From NCBI GenBank assembly GCA_963513935.1, contig OY740767.1, positions 80,650,060-80,714,059 on the forward strand: a stretch of DNA of 64,000 nt. Reading direction: 5' to 3'. Position 1 is the stretch's first letter, and every line of letters begins with the position of its first letter. The notes beneath the pieces were generated by a model. The model was not told where the DNA came from and did not search any database. It saw only the letters and a program-made list of their open reading frames with translations. The position numbers and the translations under genes were made by a program. Positions 49,730 through 63,678 of this stretch are shown here, piece by piece. The DNA comes from Aphrophora alni. Taxonomy: Eukaryota; Arthropoda; Insecta; Hemiptera; Aphrophoridae.

Positions 49730-50288
49730 CACAAAAAGTTTAGGTTACTTGTTAAAATCTACTTCAATGTTGTTAAAAGTAGCGAAGAAATTAGTTTTTT
49801 CGTTGTAAAGTAATTAAATTTGATTGTATCTTGATGAAATTTTCACCAAATGTGTACAAATATTAATTAATAGATGTGTTAAAATTTATTTAAATCTGTT
49901 TATTCGTTTAAATATATATATACAAATCATCGTCTATTTTGATATATATTTTTTAAACGAATTGAGAGATTTAAACAAAATTTACCACACTTCTTACTAA
50001 TATATTTATAGACATTTTGTGAAAAAATCATCAAGATATAATAAAATTTTATTGATTTACAACAAAAGAAAAAAACAATTTCTCTTAACTAATTAACAAA
50101 ATTAAATAAAATTTAATAATTATGACAACAAAATATATACGTACATGTTGTGAAAATTTCATCAAGATACAATAAAATTTAATTACTTTACAACGAAAAA
50201 ACAAATTTCTTCAAAACAACATTGAAATAAATTTCATAAAATATATAAATAAATTTTCAAATAAATAAAGTAACCTAAACTTTTTGTG
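49730..50288. repeat. ~560-bp foldback sequence
   Basis: The arm starting CACAAAAAGTTTAGGTTACT (49730-49846) is the imperfect reverse complement of 50150-50288, which ends AGTAACCTAAACTTTTTGTG. A further partial copy of the arm (CATCAAGATATAATAAAATT, 50030) lies in the spacer. It resembles a nonautonomous foldback element; no transposase was seen. Confidence 0.85.
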
Positions 50289-51200
50289 AACTTTATTGAA
50301 ATGCGACGATACGCCTTTTTTAAATCATTTGCATCTCGAAAACCACCAAACGGATTTGAAATATCAAAACATTTTTGAATTCACAATTAAATTTTCTATA
50401 AACTATCAAAGCTAGACTTCTATAACTATCATATCTAGACTAATAATAATTAAACAATTTACAACCATTTACCGCTATCTGGTTGAAAATAGTGTCAAAT
50501 TATAACTTGTATAGGCCTAGTCTATTTATTTATAGATTTTGTTAAAATTTTCAGGAAATGTTCTATATGACTATATAAAAATCATACAAAAATTTGAAAA
50601 TGATATATACATAATGTTTTGATTTATGAACGTGTATAGCAAAAATGTAAACGATTTCTAAATACTGCTATTTTTATTGGTTTATTAGGCTACATACGTT
50701 TATTAATCGCTGTAGTTATATTCTGATATACCAAATTATATAAAATGAATAGAATTGTGAATTCAATTTTTTTAGATAATTAACATCCGTTTAACGGTTC
50801 TCGAAATAAACACAATTTAGTAAACCAACGTATTCTGTTTTGATTTTCGTACAGAAAGTATACAAATTGGGTACGCGATAGTACAAAAACGCTTATATAT
50901 CGAAAACTAATTATCGGAAGTTATTTTTTAAAACGGATTTGGATTCCTCATAAAATATACTATAAATTTTAAATTTTATGTTTTTATGTACGGACAATTA
51001 TAGTTTAACTTTTTGAATTAATTTACGCCAATGTATATTTAAAACGAATTATATACAATTCATCATGGTTTTTAATACAAATTAACCTAACAACCAGTAG
51101 CCTACTAATAAAGATTTTATAGAAAATTTTATTGTGAATTCAAATATTTTTTCAAAACAAAAATCCATCAAACGGTTAAAAATATATATAAATAATGTTG
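50289..51200. repeat. complex repeat cluster, left part
   Basis: Contains modules found again at 52.68-54.2 kb: ATCTCGAAAACC/ACGGATTTGAAATATC, AACTTGTATAGGCCTAGTC, TTTTCAGGAAATGTTCTATA, and AACATCCGTTTAACGGTTCT. All are noncoding. The cluster is interrupted by about 1.5 kb that includes a Penelope-like relic. Confidence 0.8.
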
Positions 51201-51419
51201 AGTAGCCTACGTTACCGAATACCCCAACATCCCGAACTTGAATTTAATTTCACGACATATAGGCCTACCATTGTTTCATTATGTAGCCTTTGTTCATAAT
51301 AATTATATATTATGTGTAAATAATGAAATTATCATTACCAGGTATGGTCAGTGATTATAACTACATGTTTCTATTAATAACTTTAAAAATTTTAAAAGAA
51401 AATATACCAAGAATTTAAT

Positions 51420-52440
51420 TTAATTTTTAGAAAATGTGGCCAAATATATTCAATAATTGACGTTTTATTTTATTTGTTGGTATATCTAATTCGGGAATAT
51501 TTTTGTGGCTGATATTTGAGTGAATTGGCACTTGCTTTGTCGTTGGCAAGCCGTAACCGTGTTTGGGAATTGACACCAAACTTTTGTTGCAATATCTCCA
51601 TGTTAGGTTAGATATCTGTGTATTTATCGTTTTTGTTGATAAGATGTTCACCAAAAGAAGAGTTTGTATATGAAGTCCTCTTAGGGAAGTGTTCCTTAAA
51701 ACTTTTGTTGAAAGAGCGGGCAGTCTGTCCTATATAAAAATTCGGACATTCATTACTGTAGGCCTACAACAAGTGATATTGTATATGGCAGTCTTATCGT
51801 GTTTGTCATTATGTATGTCTTTTTTTGGGTTATTTAAAAAATAGTATAGTTTGTTTGAGGTATTGAAAGCAACGGTTACGCTCTCTTTAGCCAGTCTACG
51901 TTTTGGAGTATGACTCAATGCTGATCCATATTCTGTGGAGACGTAAGTTTGCTTTTTCTTTTTAATAATGGGTTTCTTATTTGTATGTTACCTGATGAGT
52001 TGGTCGATATCTGAGTTCTTGTACCAATTGTATACTGCTATGGGTTTAATTATGTTTACTTCCTGTTTATACTTCTCCTTGTCTAGAGGTACTGAGGCTA
52101 GCCTGTTAACGAAATTATTGTAAGCTGCCATTTTTATATGACATGGATGATGGGAAGAAGCGTGTATAGTCTGGTTTGTTGTGGTAGGTTTTCTATAGAT
52201 GTTGAACTTAACACTATTGTTTATTTTTGAAATTGATAGGTCTAAAAAGTTTAAATTGTTATTTGTTTCCACTTCAACCGTGAATTGGAGTTTTGGATGC
52301 ATTGTGTTTACGAAGTTAATCAGAGTTTTTAATTATCTATTGTTGCCATAGAAAAGTACTATAGTATCGTCTACATACTATCTGAAGACTATTTTTGGCC
52401 TATTTTGATTCATTTCCGACCAGATATGTTTGTTTTAGAT
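51420..52440 (-). pseudogene. Penelope-like element, reverse transcriptase end and GIY-YIG (copy 3)
   Basis: Minus-strand relic covering the end of the reverse transcriptase and the endonuclease. The catalytic YVDD box is at 52377-52366, preceded by an in-frame stop. Next come the thumb region with NNLNFLDLSI and FNIYRKPTTTNQTIH, and a block PLDKEKYKQEVNIIKPIA. After a stop near 51988 comes SHTPKRRLAKES, then KTAIYNITC at the GIY half, a short disruption containing TAGGCCTA, and FYIGQTARSF/FKEHFP with SSFGEHLI near 51640-51745 in another frame. The first RT motifs are missing. It sits inside the repeat cluster and probably inserted there. Confidence 0.85.
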
Positions 52441-52674
52441 TTGTCCTTCCAGCAGAATTTTGTCCTTCCTTACTTCCATAGACAGACGAATCTCGCAACA
52501 GTTTTTCTGTCGAATCAACGAGCGCTGAAAAAACAGTTTTTTTTAGCTGTATACGACACCGGTCTGTATTGCGGTCGGCGTTTTGTACATATCATAGGAC
52601 CGCTACTTATTATTTTTTTCAAACTCTTAAGAAGTTTGATAACGAATTTTCGTTATAAAGATTATATTAAATAA

Positions 52675-54215
52675 AGATTTTATTAAAATTTTCAGGAAAT
52701 GTTCTATATGACTATATAAAAATCATACAACAATTTGAAAATGATATATACATTTTTTTTGATTTATGAACGTTTATAGCAAAATAGTAACCGATTTCTA
52801 AATACTGCTATTATTATTGGTTTATTACATACGTTTATTAATCGCTGTAGTAATATGATATACCAATTTATAGAAAATTTAATTGTGAATTCAATTTTCT
52901 TTAGATATTAACATCCATTCTACGGTTCTCAAAATAAACACAATTTAGTAAACCCGTGTACATTAGCGTTTGAATTTTATTGAAATGCAATGACACGCCT
53001 TTATTAAATCATTTGTATCTCGAAAACTACCGAACGGATTTGAAATATCAAAAAAATTTTGAATTCACAATTAAATTTTCTATAAACTATTAGATCTATG
53101 CTAATAGTATAATTATAATTAAACAATTTACAACCGTTTACATCTATCGGTTTGGTTGAAAATAGCGTCAAATTATAACTTGTATAGGCCTAGTCTTTTT
53201 ATTTATAGATTTTGTTAACATTTTCAGGAAATATTCTATATGACTATATAAAAAACCTACAAAAATTTGAAAATGATATATACAATGTTTTTTGATTTAT
53301 GAACGTTAATAGTAATCGCTCAAAATTATAAACGATTTCTAAATACTGCTATGTTTATTGGTTTATTACTCACGTTTATTAATCTCTTTGATAATATTCT
53401 GATATACCAATTTATAGAAAATTTAATTGTGAATTCAATTTTCTTTAGGTAATTAACATCCGTTCCACGGTTCTAGAAATAAACACAATTTAGTAAACCC
53501 GCGTACTCGGTTTTGATTTTCGTACAGAGAGTATGAAAATTGGGCAGGCGATAGTACAAAAACGCTTATATATCGAAAACTAATTATCGGAAGTTATTTT
53601 TTAAAACGGATTCGGATTCCTCATAAAATTTACTATAAATTGTCAGTTTTATGTTTTTATGTATGGACAATTATAGTTTAGCTATTTGAATTAATTTACG
53701 CCAATGTATACTTAAAACGAATTATATACAATTTATCGTGGTTTTTAATACAAATTAACCTAACAACAAGTAGCCTACTCATAATTATTTTATAGATAAT
53801 TTTATTGTGAATTCAAATATTTTTTCAAAACAAAAATCGATCAAACGGTTAAAAATATATATCAATTTTTGTTGAGTACGTTACGCGCTTATTAGTACTT
53901 GATCAGCTGTTAATTGTATGCTGTATTTCTGATAGAAAAGTATGGACAATACTGCTATTTTTGTTGGTTTATTAATCGCTGTAGTAATATTCTGATACAC
54001 CAATTTATAGACAATTTAATTGTGAATTCAAATTTCTTTAGATAGTTAACATCCGTTCAACAGTTCCCAAAATATACACAATTTAAAAACCCGCGTACAT
54101 TAGCGTTTGCATTTTATTGAAATGCGATGACACGACTTTATTAAATCATTTGTATCTCGAAAACCACTGAACGGATTTGAAATATCAAAACATTTTTGAA
54201 TTCACAATTAAATTC
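52675..54215. repeat. complex repeat cluster, right part
   Basis: Several partial copies of the same modules as 50289-51200, all in the same orientation. GAACGGATTTGAAATATCAAA recurs near 53030 and 54165; TTCAGGAAAT(G/A)TTCTATATG near 52690 and 53225; TTGTGAATTCAATTTTCTTTAG near 52880 and 53425. Noncoding and mosaic, probably nested or unequally duplicated interspersed repeats. Confidence 0.8.
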
Positions 54216-55620
54216 CATCAACAGTTGTTAACACAAGTTATACATGATTAACCATGCCTTGTTGCATAACAACCCCATAATAACTAAAAACAAACAATAA
54301 AAAGAATCCACTATAGGCCTACTATTGAACTATAGACTATATTTATTTGTATAAATAAACATATATAAACATGATAACTTATATGTTATAATTGTGTAAC
54401 ATATTTATAAAATTTTTCATTCTAAACCTTGAAATAACATCTCAACCCTCTATTGTCATTGCCAATTGAACTGTATAATATTTAATTGTATAAAGTTAAA
54501 ATACATCACATTTTTTGAATCAGAGAATGTGTACATTCTATTACCACTTGTCAAGAATAACTGGGAATAAAAAACATTTCATATATCATTTAAAAATATA
54601 AATGAAATACATTTTCATTTTCATTGGATGTTTAGAAATAAGGAGTAAAAGTAGGATGGGTTGAATTAAAACTAATGCAATTTTATAATAAGTTGTACTA
54701 AGTAAAATGTATTGATTGTTGAATTTACTCTAAAACAATTATTATTTTTAATAAAACTGTACATTGTTTCTGGGAAGAATATGAACAGTAATATATTACT
54801 ATTCCAAAAACCCAAAACTATTCCATATTATGGATTTTATATACATCTTTTATTTCATTTCAGTTTGTAACCAAAGTTTCCAATATAAATTGGTCTACTA
54901 GATAAATTACTACGTAACCATTCGTAATTGATTAATTCCCACATAAAATATGTAACAAAATATTTAATAAAGATAATTTTGTTCTTTAAAACTAGTGATA
55001 TATATTATTTAAAAATCTGACAAATTTATATCTGATATACAAACACTTTTCGACGTAAACAGATAAATAGTTTTTCCATTTCATATAAAAGGTAGAACTC
55101 TTTAAATGGAGTAATTAATTAGAATGGCGAATAACTTATGTAATTTATAATATATATTGCACACATTCAAATAACGCAAAGAAGCAACAAGTATACAACC
55201 ACCTCTAAGAAATTGAAATGGACAAACGGACTGAACTCTAAGTTTATGAAAGGTGCAATAGACGGCAACACTGGATCTGTTCCATCTGGCAACAATGTCC
55301 CCAAAGGCATAGTGACGTTCGTTGCAGTCTACATACAAATATTTTGGTATCCTCACAAAGGCATTAACCAACTTGCTCTTTTCTCTCGAATTTGAATGGA
55401 CCAATCATACTCAAGAACCCCATAAGTCACCTTTAGGGCAAAAGCCCGAATCTCTTCTATAGGAGAGAGTATTGCGTTCAGCGCAGACCTGGTGGCCTCT
55501 CTTCAAAACTAAAGCTGTCGTCCCAAAAGCTATTTTAGGGGATATTTAAAAATATTTTTATTTTCGATCTAATATGCTTAAAAGTATATGTATATTACAT
55601 ATAAACTTGATTTAGGCCGC
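54216..55620. other. AT-rich DNA with one unassigned minus frame
   Basis: A minus-strand 100-codon frame at 55404-55102 contains ERHYAFGDIVARWNRSSV. A neighbouring frame encodes a hydrophobic LEVVVYLLLLCVI. It may be a decayed coding fragment, but I cannot name a family. Confidence 0.3.
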
Positions 55621-55624
55621 TTGC

Positions 55625-55665
55625 CCTTGTGGGGATATTGTTGTCCACAAGGGACAACATCCCCA
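55625..55665. repeat. two overlapping, mutually exclusive inverted repeats
   Basis: CCTTGTGG (55625-55632) pairs with CCACAAGG (55645-55652). GGGGAT/GTTGTC overlaps it and pairs with GACAACATCCCC. Both cannot form at once. Confidence 0.65.
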
Positions 55666-55713
55666 GAAGTACTTTACAGGACGAGTGAGTATGCTCGGAA
55701 AGGTAGCTGTGAT

Positions 55714-56522
<809 letters not shown>

Positions 56523-57065
56523 TAATAAGTAGTAATAAATTCTGTCTTACCTTAATAATTGCATGTAGGCGAAATAGAACTCAAAACATCTTCACAACAA
56601 ACTGTATTAGAAAATATAGAATAAACATGTGTTGAATAATATAGACAGTCACAGATTTGAAGGATCAAGCAAGAGACTGAAATCAGCTCGCACGTGTATG
56701 ACAAAAATGAAACATAAGCAGACACTTATCTAGGTAGAAGGCGGAAACCGATGCTTACGACTTGGCAACGACGTAGGAGCCTAAACATCCTTATCGCTGA
56801 TGATAATATTCGCTTCGGATGCTAAATGTAACTGTTATAAACAGGATGTAGAATATCCTCAGCTTGAAAGGAGTTAAAAATGATATGTCAGTGCACGTAA
56901 AAAAAACGGATTTTAATTTTGGAAATTTTAAGAAATAAATATAAAAACATAGGGTGTAATACTAACATTTAGATATATACTCCACACAAACACAAATATA
57001 CTCTTCAATTAAAGAAAGTGTCAAATGTACGTTTTTTGAAAGGAGGGCAAATTGTTAGCGGGATG

Positions 57066-57067
<2 letters not shown>
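56523..57067. other. unique spacer, nothing recognised
   Basis: Somewhat less AT-rich around 56640-56830 but without an open frame. Confidence 0.45.

Positions 57068-57112
<45 letters not shown>
57068..57112. repeat. (TA)n microsatellite
   Basis: About 22 uninterrupted TA units. Confidence 0.95.
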
Positions 57113-57115
<3 letters not shown>

Positions 57116-60100
57116 TTAATAGTTTCATCTTTTTTGTCTGTTTTTTAATTTAAGACAGCTATATAAAATGTTATCTTACTTATATTCTTTCGTTCTAAAC
57201 GTTAGCATTATCTAAATCTATAACTTCATATTATACCGTCAATTATATTACCTTATTATTACAATTTACGCTTTAAATAACATTTTGGTTAATACAAATT
57301 GGGTTTTAGAATGAGTTTATTTTTTCTAAGTTCTATGTTGAATTATATATTACGGTAGGTATAAAAATCAATCAAAATAACTTTTAAGCTAAACGGTATG
57401 TACAATTTAGACACTTTGTATTGTTTACTCGCTATACCAACCAGAAGTTTATAAACAGTTCACTGTTATTTTTACTCTACTTATGTAAACTAGTTCACTC
57501 ACTTAGTAGACTCCTGGTATATCTAATTATTTCCAAATTATTTCTACAAGATAAGGTTTTTATTGTTTCTTTCCCTTTTATTATAGAATTTATAATTGTA
57601 ATAAAAATGTTCCATATATAGTTTCACTAAAATTTGATATTCATTTAAGAATTCAATGGGACGTTTCTGAATATATGTAATCTTAATATTTATCCGTAAT
57701 TGTAATATTTAATATGATTCAAAATATACAAAATTGATTCAATGTCTACCTTAATCCGATAATTTATTGTGTTGTCGTACTTTTGAATAGAGTCCTTATT
57801 TATTGAAGATAATATAATTAAGTATATCTACTTTTCTCATTATGCCTATTTATTAATTAATCTTTATTTTATATTATACAAATTTGTCTCCGTATTTCAA
57901 TGATAGGGAAATATGTTTTATTAACGACATGGATATATATGATTTAACACTTTATTGCAAATCATGAGAGAAAAAAAAATACACAGAGAAATTGATTTGT
58001 TTTTGAAAAGATGTTTAAAACACACACTTTTCAAAAAAAATAAAATTATTTATTTTGTTTTATTTTTTCCTAAATATTTACTGCATTTAAAACACTACAA
58101 AACTAAGCAATTAAATGAAATTAGACTAGGGTATATAAAATGACAAATATTCACGCCCAATATTTTAGCCTCTGGTTCCCATTACCTATTAGCTCATTAC
58201 ATGCCTAACCTAAAAATTATTAATTATCCTTAAATACAATCTATTAGAAGTGTGAAAGTTTATTATTATTGTTATCTTACGAATTATCTATTGAAATTGT
58301 AGAACACCATCAACCAAATATGAACATTTTAAATACCAGGGATGCCTATTTATTTTAATTTTTATATAACTGGAATATTTAACTTCTGGTATAGTTTTAT
58401 GTAATATTAGTTGTTAGTAGAGAAAGAGTGAGTAAACTAACCGAGTTCGTATTCCAAAATTGTAATAAATAGTACACACTAACCATTAAAGGCTATTATA
58501 TGTTTGTTCAGGTTTTTAGAAAAACTAAAATAAATAAATTGACCTACAATCTTATTTTTTTTCCGAATTACCAATATATAAAGCAATAATTTAGAAAATT
58601 TTGAAACAAACTACATACATTTCTAAGTTATACGTTTATTCTACATCTGTCGACTTCTTATTGTTCGAAACATATTCTAAACTATTTTATTTAAATTTAA
58701 ACTGAAATATATTCATTTATTTTAAGTAATATAATCGCGTGTAATTCCGCTTTGTGAACGTATTCCTATGTAATTAGTCATTATGCGTTTCGGAACTCAA
58801 TTTCATCATCATCAGAAAATCGCTTTATAAAAATCGACTTCACATAATAAATTATAAAGGCAAGAGATACGTACATTACACATTGTTGCAAGTTGAAACA
58901 CAATTAATTACTAAATTACGTTTTTCTAATAACGCGACGTGTGCATATGTTGTTACTTGTGTACGAGTCATTCAAAGTTAGGGTTAGTTTGTGTGGCAGA
59001 ATAAATCATTATTAGCTGCAAAACCCTCAAATCTACTAATCATAAAATATCAACTACGTAATATATATTGATTCCAAATATATAGATATATAATTAATTA
59101 TTGAATTTTTGTTTGAACTATATAGCATTGTTCAATTTGAGAGTTTTTATCTAAATTAGATGGACACTAGTTTCGACAAAAAAAATTATAAATTTAAAAG
59201 TTAGTGGGTTAGATATTTTTTGTAATATCTAAAAACCTCGTTTAAAATGTAAAACAAACGAAATATAAAGCACATGTATTCCAAATTTTATTGATTTGTG
59301 AAAAATTAGGAATTATATTAAAACTACAGCTCTAAAGTTTTAACACTAAATTTATAAGAATAGTATTGTGCATTAAATTATATTGAAATATTTTTAACCT
59401 CCGATTGATTAAATATACAAAAAACTATCAATCGTATGTTGTGATTTGTTGGATGACACTGGCCAGAAGGAATGTAGATTTGTCACATTCCTGTTAATAT
59501 TACTTACATATGAATTAATTAGATTCTGTCCTGTGTTGACAATATTTTGAACACAATATCACATTTAAATACGTATATAATGAAATAGTTTTCATGCCTG
59601 TAAATATTCTGTTGGTTTGAATACTATTAACAGTGGTCATATAACGCATTCGGCTATTTTAATCATACCTATTACAGGTAATGAGGCTTCGTCGTTTATT
59701 TTCATTTCCATGTACAGATGTTTCATCTATACAAAGCACCATAATTGTTAGCGAAACAAAATTATATGTCAACCCACCTTTATAAATAGGAATATCCTTA
59801 TTTTCTTAAACACCAAAGACTAAAAGAGCCAAGTCTTTATAAAATAAACACCATTTTTGGATGCATCGTATATAAAACCGCAGTTTCGTGCCGTATTAAA
59901 ATCTGCATTTTAATAAGATGCATTACTTTCAATGAAAATAGTTATCACGCATGGTCAACATAAGCAGAAATATGGTTTTGTTTATTGACATAAGAATTTG
60001 AAAATAGATACAAGCAAAATAAGATTATGTTTCTGTACTTCCATCTTTCTACATAGAATAATATCGATGAGTGTTACATTAGATTGCACTAGAAGAGTCA

Positions 60101-60170
60101 CATTAATTAAATGTTTTATTGTTATGAAATAATTCAGCAATGTTCCTTTTATGAATATATTTTTCATTAG
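57113..60170. other. AT-rich DNA, nothing recognised
   Basis: No open frame with a motif. Short frames at 57421-57621 and 57955-58143 are low-complexity. Confidence 0.5.
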
Positions 60171-61210
60171 ATGAACAATAGTTTCAGAAATGTTTACAGA
60201 GTTAATAGTGATCCAAATGCATTTCTTTTAAGAATATTCAATAAAGTTAAACGGTATCAATATGATCTATTTTTCATAAAAGACAATACAGTTTCAAGTC
60301 ATCATTGTTATATTAGTGATTATGGTAGATTAGTAAATAGTCAGTTAAGTAAAAATGGTCAAAAGATAGTATTTTGTAAAAGATGTTTATGCCATTTCAC
60401 TTTACAAAAATAGAAGATATTTGTTTAAAAACATGTCTAACATTGTAAGAAAAATAAACCTTTAAAATGTAAAAATGGCTTCAGAAGGATAAGATATTTT
60501 TAAATATAAAAATATTCATCATAAATTCCTAGTACCTGAAGTAACGTATGCAAATTATCGATGCTTACTACGAAATATAAATGAAAAAATAAATAGAAAT
60601 AAAAAATCAATTATATCAATGGTCTTTCGGTATATATTTGGCTATTGATGTTTATTTACCTCGAGAAATTTTGTGTAAACTAACTAACAAACCAATTTTT
60701 ATATTTTGGAAAAGATACATCAAAATAATTAATGTCTCATCTAAAATCAATGGCAAATACAATTGGAAACATTTATAAACAGTCTAACAAATTGATTATA
60801 AAATTGATTGGAGATGAAATGTTTATATTTAGAATGACTACCGATTGTCAATCATATGATTGTAAATTTACAATGCTTAATACTAATGTATGTGATCATT
60901 GCCATCATGCTGGTAAATTTAGATAAATTTTATGTATTTCTTGTAATTTGCAAAGACTATATTCAAAATGTCTCCCAATATTTATATACGGTACTTCAAA
61001 CTATGAAGGTCATTTCATTGTTCGGCAACTAAGATGTGATTCACAATATATGAATGTAATTCCAAATACTTTTGAAAAATATACAATATTTTCAGAAAAA
61101 CTGTTAATGGAATTACAATAAGATTTATTGATACATTTAAATATATGAGTTCAAGTTTACATTTATTGACTAATAATTTACCACTTGATAAATTCAATAA
61201 GACAATTAAT
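60171..61210 (+). pseudogene. protein-primed DNA polymerase B relic (Polinton or virus-like)
   Basis: Plus-strand pieces match, in order, the N-terminal and exonuclease parts of the long DNA polymerase B found in Polinton/Maverick elements and related virus-like insertions. There is a HHCYISDYGRLVNSQLS block with a CKRCL finger remnant (60171-60413). A YANYRCLL segment follows near 60545, where the exonuclease I motif (D-x-E) is expected, but both acidic residues are replaced. A VCDHCHHAGKF/CNLQ cysteine-histidine block lies near 60885-60950. A NYEGHFIVRQL segment marks the exonuclease II region with its Asp replaced by Glu, and IRFIDTFKYMSSSL-like sequence is at about 61118. Several stops and frameshifts are present, and the polymerase palm is missing. 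It is an inactive ancient insertion. Confidence 0.75.
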
Positions 61211-61441
61211 TTTTTTTCTTAAAATGGCATGACACCAGCAAGTAGGAAATGTGTATGTCCCTATAATTGTTAGGGACGAAATCATTGATATAACAATAAT
61301 GACTTGAACCAGTATTGTCTGTTAAAAAACGTAGATCTTATCGATATCATATTGATAAAAGAAGGCAGAAAGTACTCGCGCTCAATGGAGTATATCTACT
61401 AAAACGTAATATAATACCATTGATTCGCTCTACTGTAAAGT

Positions 61442-61786
61442 TCACACACACCCTATTCGCTTGTATTCATTTTCTTTATTGTAAAATTTTCTAGTTAATT
61501 TTCCTAAAATTATATCCAAATTTGATATTAAATACCTTGACACATTTTTTGTTTTTAAATACCTTAACTGCCTTTCTCTTGTTAAAGGTTTTATGTACGA
61601 TCTTTCCCCTACCATATTAAATTTTAAAACACCATACTCTTTTAAAAAGATAATAATAAGGTTTTTCATTTCCTCATTGCTATTTTCTAATAATGTGCAA
61701 GTATCTGCTACATCTAAAACATTATTTAAATCAAATGTTATTAACTTTCCACGAAAAGCGTGTTCTACTTGTACGGAATAAATCAT
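61442..61786 (-). pseudogene. possible further fragment of the polymerase-type element
   Basis: A 114-codon minus-strand frame with VEHAFRGKLITFDLNN and KEYGVLKFNMVGERSYIKP, next to the polymerase relic but in opposite orientation. Its composition is coding-like. The layout (KFN, then a YIKP-type segment, then KTKNV) recalls the region upstream of the polymerase domain in the same class of elements, but I cannot confirm this. It could represent a rearranged end of one insertion. Confidence 0.3.
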
Positions 61787-61844
61787 TTCTGAAACAAATA
61801 AATAATAAACTACTCAAAAAGAGCCCAAAAAGATAAAATGGCTG

Positions 61845-62215
61845 CAAAATAGAATGGCGCAAACCGCTTTCAAATATCTCAAATAACAAAAACGTTGAGG
61901 GGGGTTGCAGATTTCTTTTCAGCCATTTTACTTTTTTGTGACGCCATTTTGTTTAGGATAATCGGATTGATATTTCAATTACAGATTCTTTATCGTCTTT
62001 TCATTACGAACAAAATGACGTAACACATGTCTATCCTATTTGGAATATTTTGCAGGGTAACCCCTCCCCCTTTGGGCCCCGTTATCCAAATTTGAAAATT
62101 ATTTTGTCATGAAAAGTGTCCCCTACCTCCAAAATAGAATGGCGCAAACCGCTTTCAAATATATCAAATAACAAAGACGTTGAGGGGGGGTGCAGTTTTC
62201 TTTTCAGCCATCCTG
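61845..62215 (-). repeat. interspersed repeat with internal 81-bp direct repeat
   Basis: 61845-61925 and 62130-62210 share AAAATAGAATGGCGCAAACC, GCTTTCAAATAT and GTTGAGGGGGG. The right end reads TATACAGGATGGCTGAAAAG on the minus strand. The TATACAGG end is often seen at the tips of insect interspersed repeats. Noncoding. Confidence 0.7.
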
Positions 62216-63599
62216 TATATAAATGTGTAATTGTATTCCGACATAAAAGAAGGTTTGGATGAACAAGTGATACAATAACTTTCTCATATACTGTCATCAT
62301 GTTGACACTAGAAAAAATTAATTATTTTTCAAATAAATAACAAAATTAATAAATTTGTTTCTTATAGTTTCATCAAACTGAATTATATTTTAGAAATAGT
62401 TACGTGAAAGTATAGACAATTAAGGTATTCAAAAACTGATACTATGATGATAGATTTCTAACTGATGTAAATCAAAAACACTGAGCTGAGGTAGATTGCA
62501 GAGTAGTTACAAAAAGAAAAATTCAATCATGTTACATATTTGCAATGTCTTAACATTTGATCATAAAAACTTTAGCACACGAGGTTAAATAGAGGAGGAA
62601 ATCTTGAACGTATAAGGAAATAGCTTAAAAACCACTTATGTTTCGCACACGGCAATTAATGAGAGTCAAGATAATTAAATACCAAGCAATGTATTGATGG
62701 ATAAAACTCACTAATTGGATGTTGGTGTCTAGGGATAAGCATTAATCACTATAACAAAATATCTGTAGCAATGTATATTAATTGACTTTGATTCTTGAGA
62801 CAACGTTGAATCATTAGCAAGCCTATATTGGAAATTTCAACAAAGTTATATTCGAGATGTAGGTTACTAAAAATATGATGAAATATTTTTTAAACTTTCA
62901 CAAATGATATTAAACACAAAATATTATGTACTTTTGTTAAAACAAATTTATTAAAATATATTTATTACAAATTTGCAATTTTAAAATTAGGTGACCATTA
63001 GGCCTATGTATATTCTGTTTTTGGGTCATCATCATCATCTACCCAACAATGAATTATAATTTTACAATTTATGCACGTAACACAATCACCTATTCCAGTA
63101 TAATAAAAACCTGTTTTAAACATATGATTGACGTTTGGATAAAGTTTTGGACAGTTCCTAACTCTCTATCTGAAAACACGAACCAATACGCTTCGCTCAA
63201 GCGTTTATTGACTAGAAATCTCTTTTCCCTCCTATACATACTCCTAAATCGTAAAATCTAATATATTATCTTATTAGATAACAGATAAATTTTATGAACT
63301 TTCTTGAAAAAAAAAATTTATAACTTGTGTTTTGAATAAAATTAATATTATTAATGATTTTATTAACGATTAAAATGCGAAAAATGGCAATACTTTATAG
63401 TAGGATACTTCTAAGTGTCGCTTTCATTATATTTTCAACATTGCCAATCGATAATTTGTACTAGACATAATTTTCTATGAAGCTTTTGTTTTAAATATAA
63501 TTTGAAAAATCACTACAGCAACTCAATTTTTCTTTTTAATCATGGAATGACAACACATTTTAAATCGTGTAGACTTCAAATGTTTTTTACACTGATCAA

Positions 63600-63603
<4 letters not shown>
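62216..63603. other. AT-rich DNA, nothing recognised
   Basis: One TAGGCCTA at 62999. A 70-codon frame at 63049-63261 is without motif. Confidence 0.5.

Positions 63604-63676
<73 letters not shown>
63604..63676. repeat. (TA)n microsatellite
   Basis: About 36 uninterrupted TA units. Confidence 0.96.
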
Positions 63677-63678
<2 letters not shown>

